Origin: Brasenia schreberi
Taxonomy: Eukaryota > Streptophyta > Magnoliopsida > Nymphaeales > Cabombaceae
Assembly: GCA_036023115.1 (NCBI GenBank)
Contig: JAYKKT010000059.1
Span: forward strand, 3,448,001-3,512,000
Direction of reading: 5' to 3'
Length of the DNA: 64,000 bases
Part shown: in pieces, positions 61,732-64,000 of the stretch
Layout: the number at the start of each line of letters is the position of its first letter
How positions within the stretch are numbered: position 1 is the stretch's first letter
Notes under the pieces: model-generated
Seen by the model: only the letters and a program-made list of their open reading frames with translations
What the model was told of the DNA's origin: nothing
Databases searched by the model: none
Made by a program: the position numbers and the translations under genes

Positions 61732-64000
61732 ATGGCAGGAAGGGGTGTTAAAGACTCCCATTCTCTTTCTGATGATCCGGCATGGCAGTGGGGTACACCA
61801 GTTGAGGGTTCTAGATTAAAGATCAGATGCTTATTTTGTAAGAGTGTGGTTAGTGGTAGAATTTCAAGGTTAAAACACCACCTAACAGGGACTAGGAAAG
61901 AAGTTACTCCATGCACAGGCAGAGTTAGAAGTTTGCCAGAAGGTATTAAATGGCAATTACTGCAAATGATTGAGAATATATAGGAAAAGAGACAACAAAA
62001 GGATGATTTGGAGATGTTAGAAGAAGATTATGATGCTACTGGATTTGGATTCACTGATAGTTTGCCTTCAGATGGTAGAACAGAGATTGGTAGTAGCAGT
62101 TCACAAGCACCTAGCAGGGGAAAGAGGGTTGCTGAAAACTTTGAAGGTGGTAGAAGAGGAAGTTTAGGAAGGAATAGAGGAAAAACTTCTAATATACATT
62201 CATTTTTTCCTCCTACTACTACACCTGGTGCTCAACCTAGAATTCGTGTTGCTATGGCTTCAGAACAGTTGCATGATCAGGCAGACCTTGCAGTGGGAAG
62301 ATGGTTTTATGATGCATGCATTCCATTCAATGCAGCAAATAGTTTTCATTTTCAAACAGATGCAATTGCTAACATCGATCCTGGATACAAGATGCCCTCT
62401 TATCAGAAATTGAGAGGGAATATATTAGATTAGACCATCATTGAAGTGCAAGAATAATGTTTGACTTTGACATAGTTGTGGAAAGAAACGGGATGCACTA
62501 TCATGGAAGATGGATGGACAGATAGGCGAGGAAGGACATTGCTAAACTTTCTTTTATATTGTCCTAAAGGACTTATGTTTTTGAGATCTTTATATATGTC
62601 ATAGAAGAGGCACACTGCGGATATCTTACAGCAAGAATTTGATAAGGTTATACAAGAGGTTGGGCTAGAGAATGTAGTCCAATTGATTACAGATAATGCA
62701 GCTAACTACAAAGCAGTTGGGAAGGAGTTAGCTGATATTTACGAGACTTTTTACTGGACACCATGTGCAGCTCATTGTTTAGATCTCATCCTTGAAGACA
62801 TTAGTGAGATGGATAAAATAAAGGCAACAACTGAGTGTTGTCAAGATATTACAAAATTCATTTATAACCATGCATTTGTTTTGTATATGATGAGGAGGTG
62901 CAAAGCTTCTTCGAACAGTTGCAACTCGGTTTGCAACAATCTTCTTATCTGTACAGAGTATTGAGTATTGTGAGACAGAAGCAATCATTGAAGAGAATGT
63001 TCTCCTCAGATGAGTGGCAACAATTTGCACAGTTGCCTCAGAACAGAAGAAATAGAAAGTTGAATGAGATTGCAGAGACAGTTTTCAAAAGTATATTTTG
63101 GAATGCATGTATTAGATTATTGAAAATTATCTATCATTTAGTGAAATTTTTAAGATTGGATGACAGCGAGGAGAAACCATCTATGGGCTACCTTTATGAA
63201 GCCATGGATAGGGCAAAAGAAGCCATCAAAAATAATTTTAATGGAAAAAAAAGAGATTATGTGCCCGTGTGAAAAATAATTGATAATAGATGGAATAAAC
63301 AATTGCATCAGCCTATTCATGCAGCAACCTATTATCTAAACCCATCATTTAGGTATTCAGCAACCTTCAAAAGGGAATGTGAGGTTAATCGAGGAATCAT
63401 TGATTGTATTGATAGATTAGTCCCTGATGAGAGCATAGCAGATGCTATACATCGAGAGATGGAGATTTATGATAATGCTCTTTACTTGATGGGTTTGCAT
63501 GTAGCAATTCGCAATCGCACTTCGATGCGTCCAGGTAAATTGTTTATTTTTATATTTAAGTTGCATCTTATATTACTGTGGATTATGCCTCTAATGTTTG
63601 TCTTTTTCTTCAGATGTTTGGTGGAACAGGTTTGGAACTGATTGTCCGAACCTTAGAGATTTTGCAGTAAGAGTCTTGAGTCAAACCTTTAGTGCAACAG
63701 GTTGTGAAAGAAATTGGAGTATTTTTTAACACATTCATACAAATAAGCATAACAGGTTGGAACATAAAAGACTAAATGATTTAGTTTATATTCGTTGTAA
63801 CATGCGCCTTCGTGAATGGTAATGTTGTATTACTATTACTTAAATGTTCAACTCAATAAATTGTTTAACTTCAATTGTTACTTTGTTTGTTGTAGGCAAT
63901 TAAAAAAAGTAAATAGACAAGAAAGCCAATTTGATCCAATAAGTTTGGATAATTTTGATATATTAGAAGATTCGGTTATGGAAGACAGTGAAGAAAATGC
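61732..64000 (+). pseudogene. hAT transposase with BED zinc finger, multiple stops, runs off the edge
   Basis: From the ATG in the LINE's right target duplication: MAGRGVKDSHSLSDDPAWQW, a BED-type finger (RCLFCKSVVSG...RLKHHLTG with C-x2-C and H residues), stop TAG at about 61981-61983, then a Ser-rich linker. Further defects are TAG near 62431, a frameshift region at 62455-62500, a TAG near 62602, a deletion near 62898 and a TGA near 63271. The DUF659-like part ([19 protein letters not shown]) and the C-terminal dimerisation region ([12 protein letters not shown], then a stop) are recognisable. It uses the same intron positions as the 36-kb copy (donor after 63534, acceptor before 63614; next acceptor near 63895). 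It is more damaged than copy 1. Confidence 0.92.

Larger units (their letters stand above)
57745..64000 (+). mobile_element. hAT transposon (copy 2), split by a LINE; continues past the window
   Basis: The left terminus CAGTGTTATCC at 57745 matches the right-end inverted repeat of the 39-kb copy. The next ~160 bases are a dense array of GTATCG and CGATAC. A 5' leader exon follows, then an intron 58111-58307 (AG|gtatatttc ... tattttcag), then a LINE at 58345-61718, then the transposase. The right end is outside the window. It lies upstream of, and possibly within an intron of, the minus-strand Tubby-like gene. Confidence 0.93.

Overview
The window is nuclear DNA of a flowering plant. The evidence is multi-exon genes with GT-AG introns, plant-type gene families (an N-myristoylated CDK-like kinase, a Tubby-like protein, nepenthesin/CDR1-type aspartic proteases), plant RTE-type LINEs with TTG-repeat tails, hAT transposons, and many long (TA)n, (GA)n and (CT)n microsatellites. 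I cannot place the species. Homology statements rest on family knowledge and on consistent exon phases that I worked out by hand; no database search was made.

Layout. 1-11 kb: the last two exons of an unrecognised gene (2319-3420, +), a 148-bp tandem duplication, then repeat-rich intergenic DNA with two related MITEs, tRNA-derived SINE-like pieces and LINE 3' ends. 11.7-20.1 kb (+): a seven-exon CRK-type protein kinase of the At1g54610/IBS1 group, with a 2.9-kb LINE in intron 5. 22.1-24.9 kb (-): a nine-exon BAR-domain-like protein. 27.8-41.5 kb (-): a gene of at least eleven exons encoding a helical-repeat (PPR/TPR-like), probably mitochondrial protein. Its introns hold a degenerate LINE, a nested LINE-derived short element, a SINE, a 5'-truncated hAT transposon and a LINE with perfect target-site duplications. 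42-46 kb: exon fragments and retroelement relics. 46.4-50.0 kb (-): two decayed aspartic-protease genes. 52.6-53.4 kb (+): a 62-residue Pro/Cys-rich microprotein gene. 55.5-57.4 kb (-): the tubby domain of a Tubby-like protein, with a one-base frameshift in an A7 run. 57.7-64.0 kb (+): a second copy of the hAT family, running off the right edge and split at its transposase start codon by a complete RTE LINE.

The dominant story is one RTE-type LINE family. It appears as four large copies, four or more short 3' ends, one composite with only the 5' and 3' ends, and a 36-bp insertion with 21-bp target duplications. Every sizeable copy is disabled: one has FADD changed to FAND, one to FAYD, and the others have stops, frameshifts or 5' truncation. 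The 3' end keeps a short hairpin followed by the TTG repeat. The second actor is a hAT family with CAGTGTTRTC termini and dense GTATCG/CGATAC subterminal repeats. The host genes look unrelated in function and form no cluster or pathway. I found no convincing new biological system; the most informative material is transposon structure and a few gene-integrity questions.
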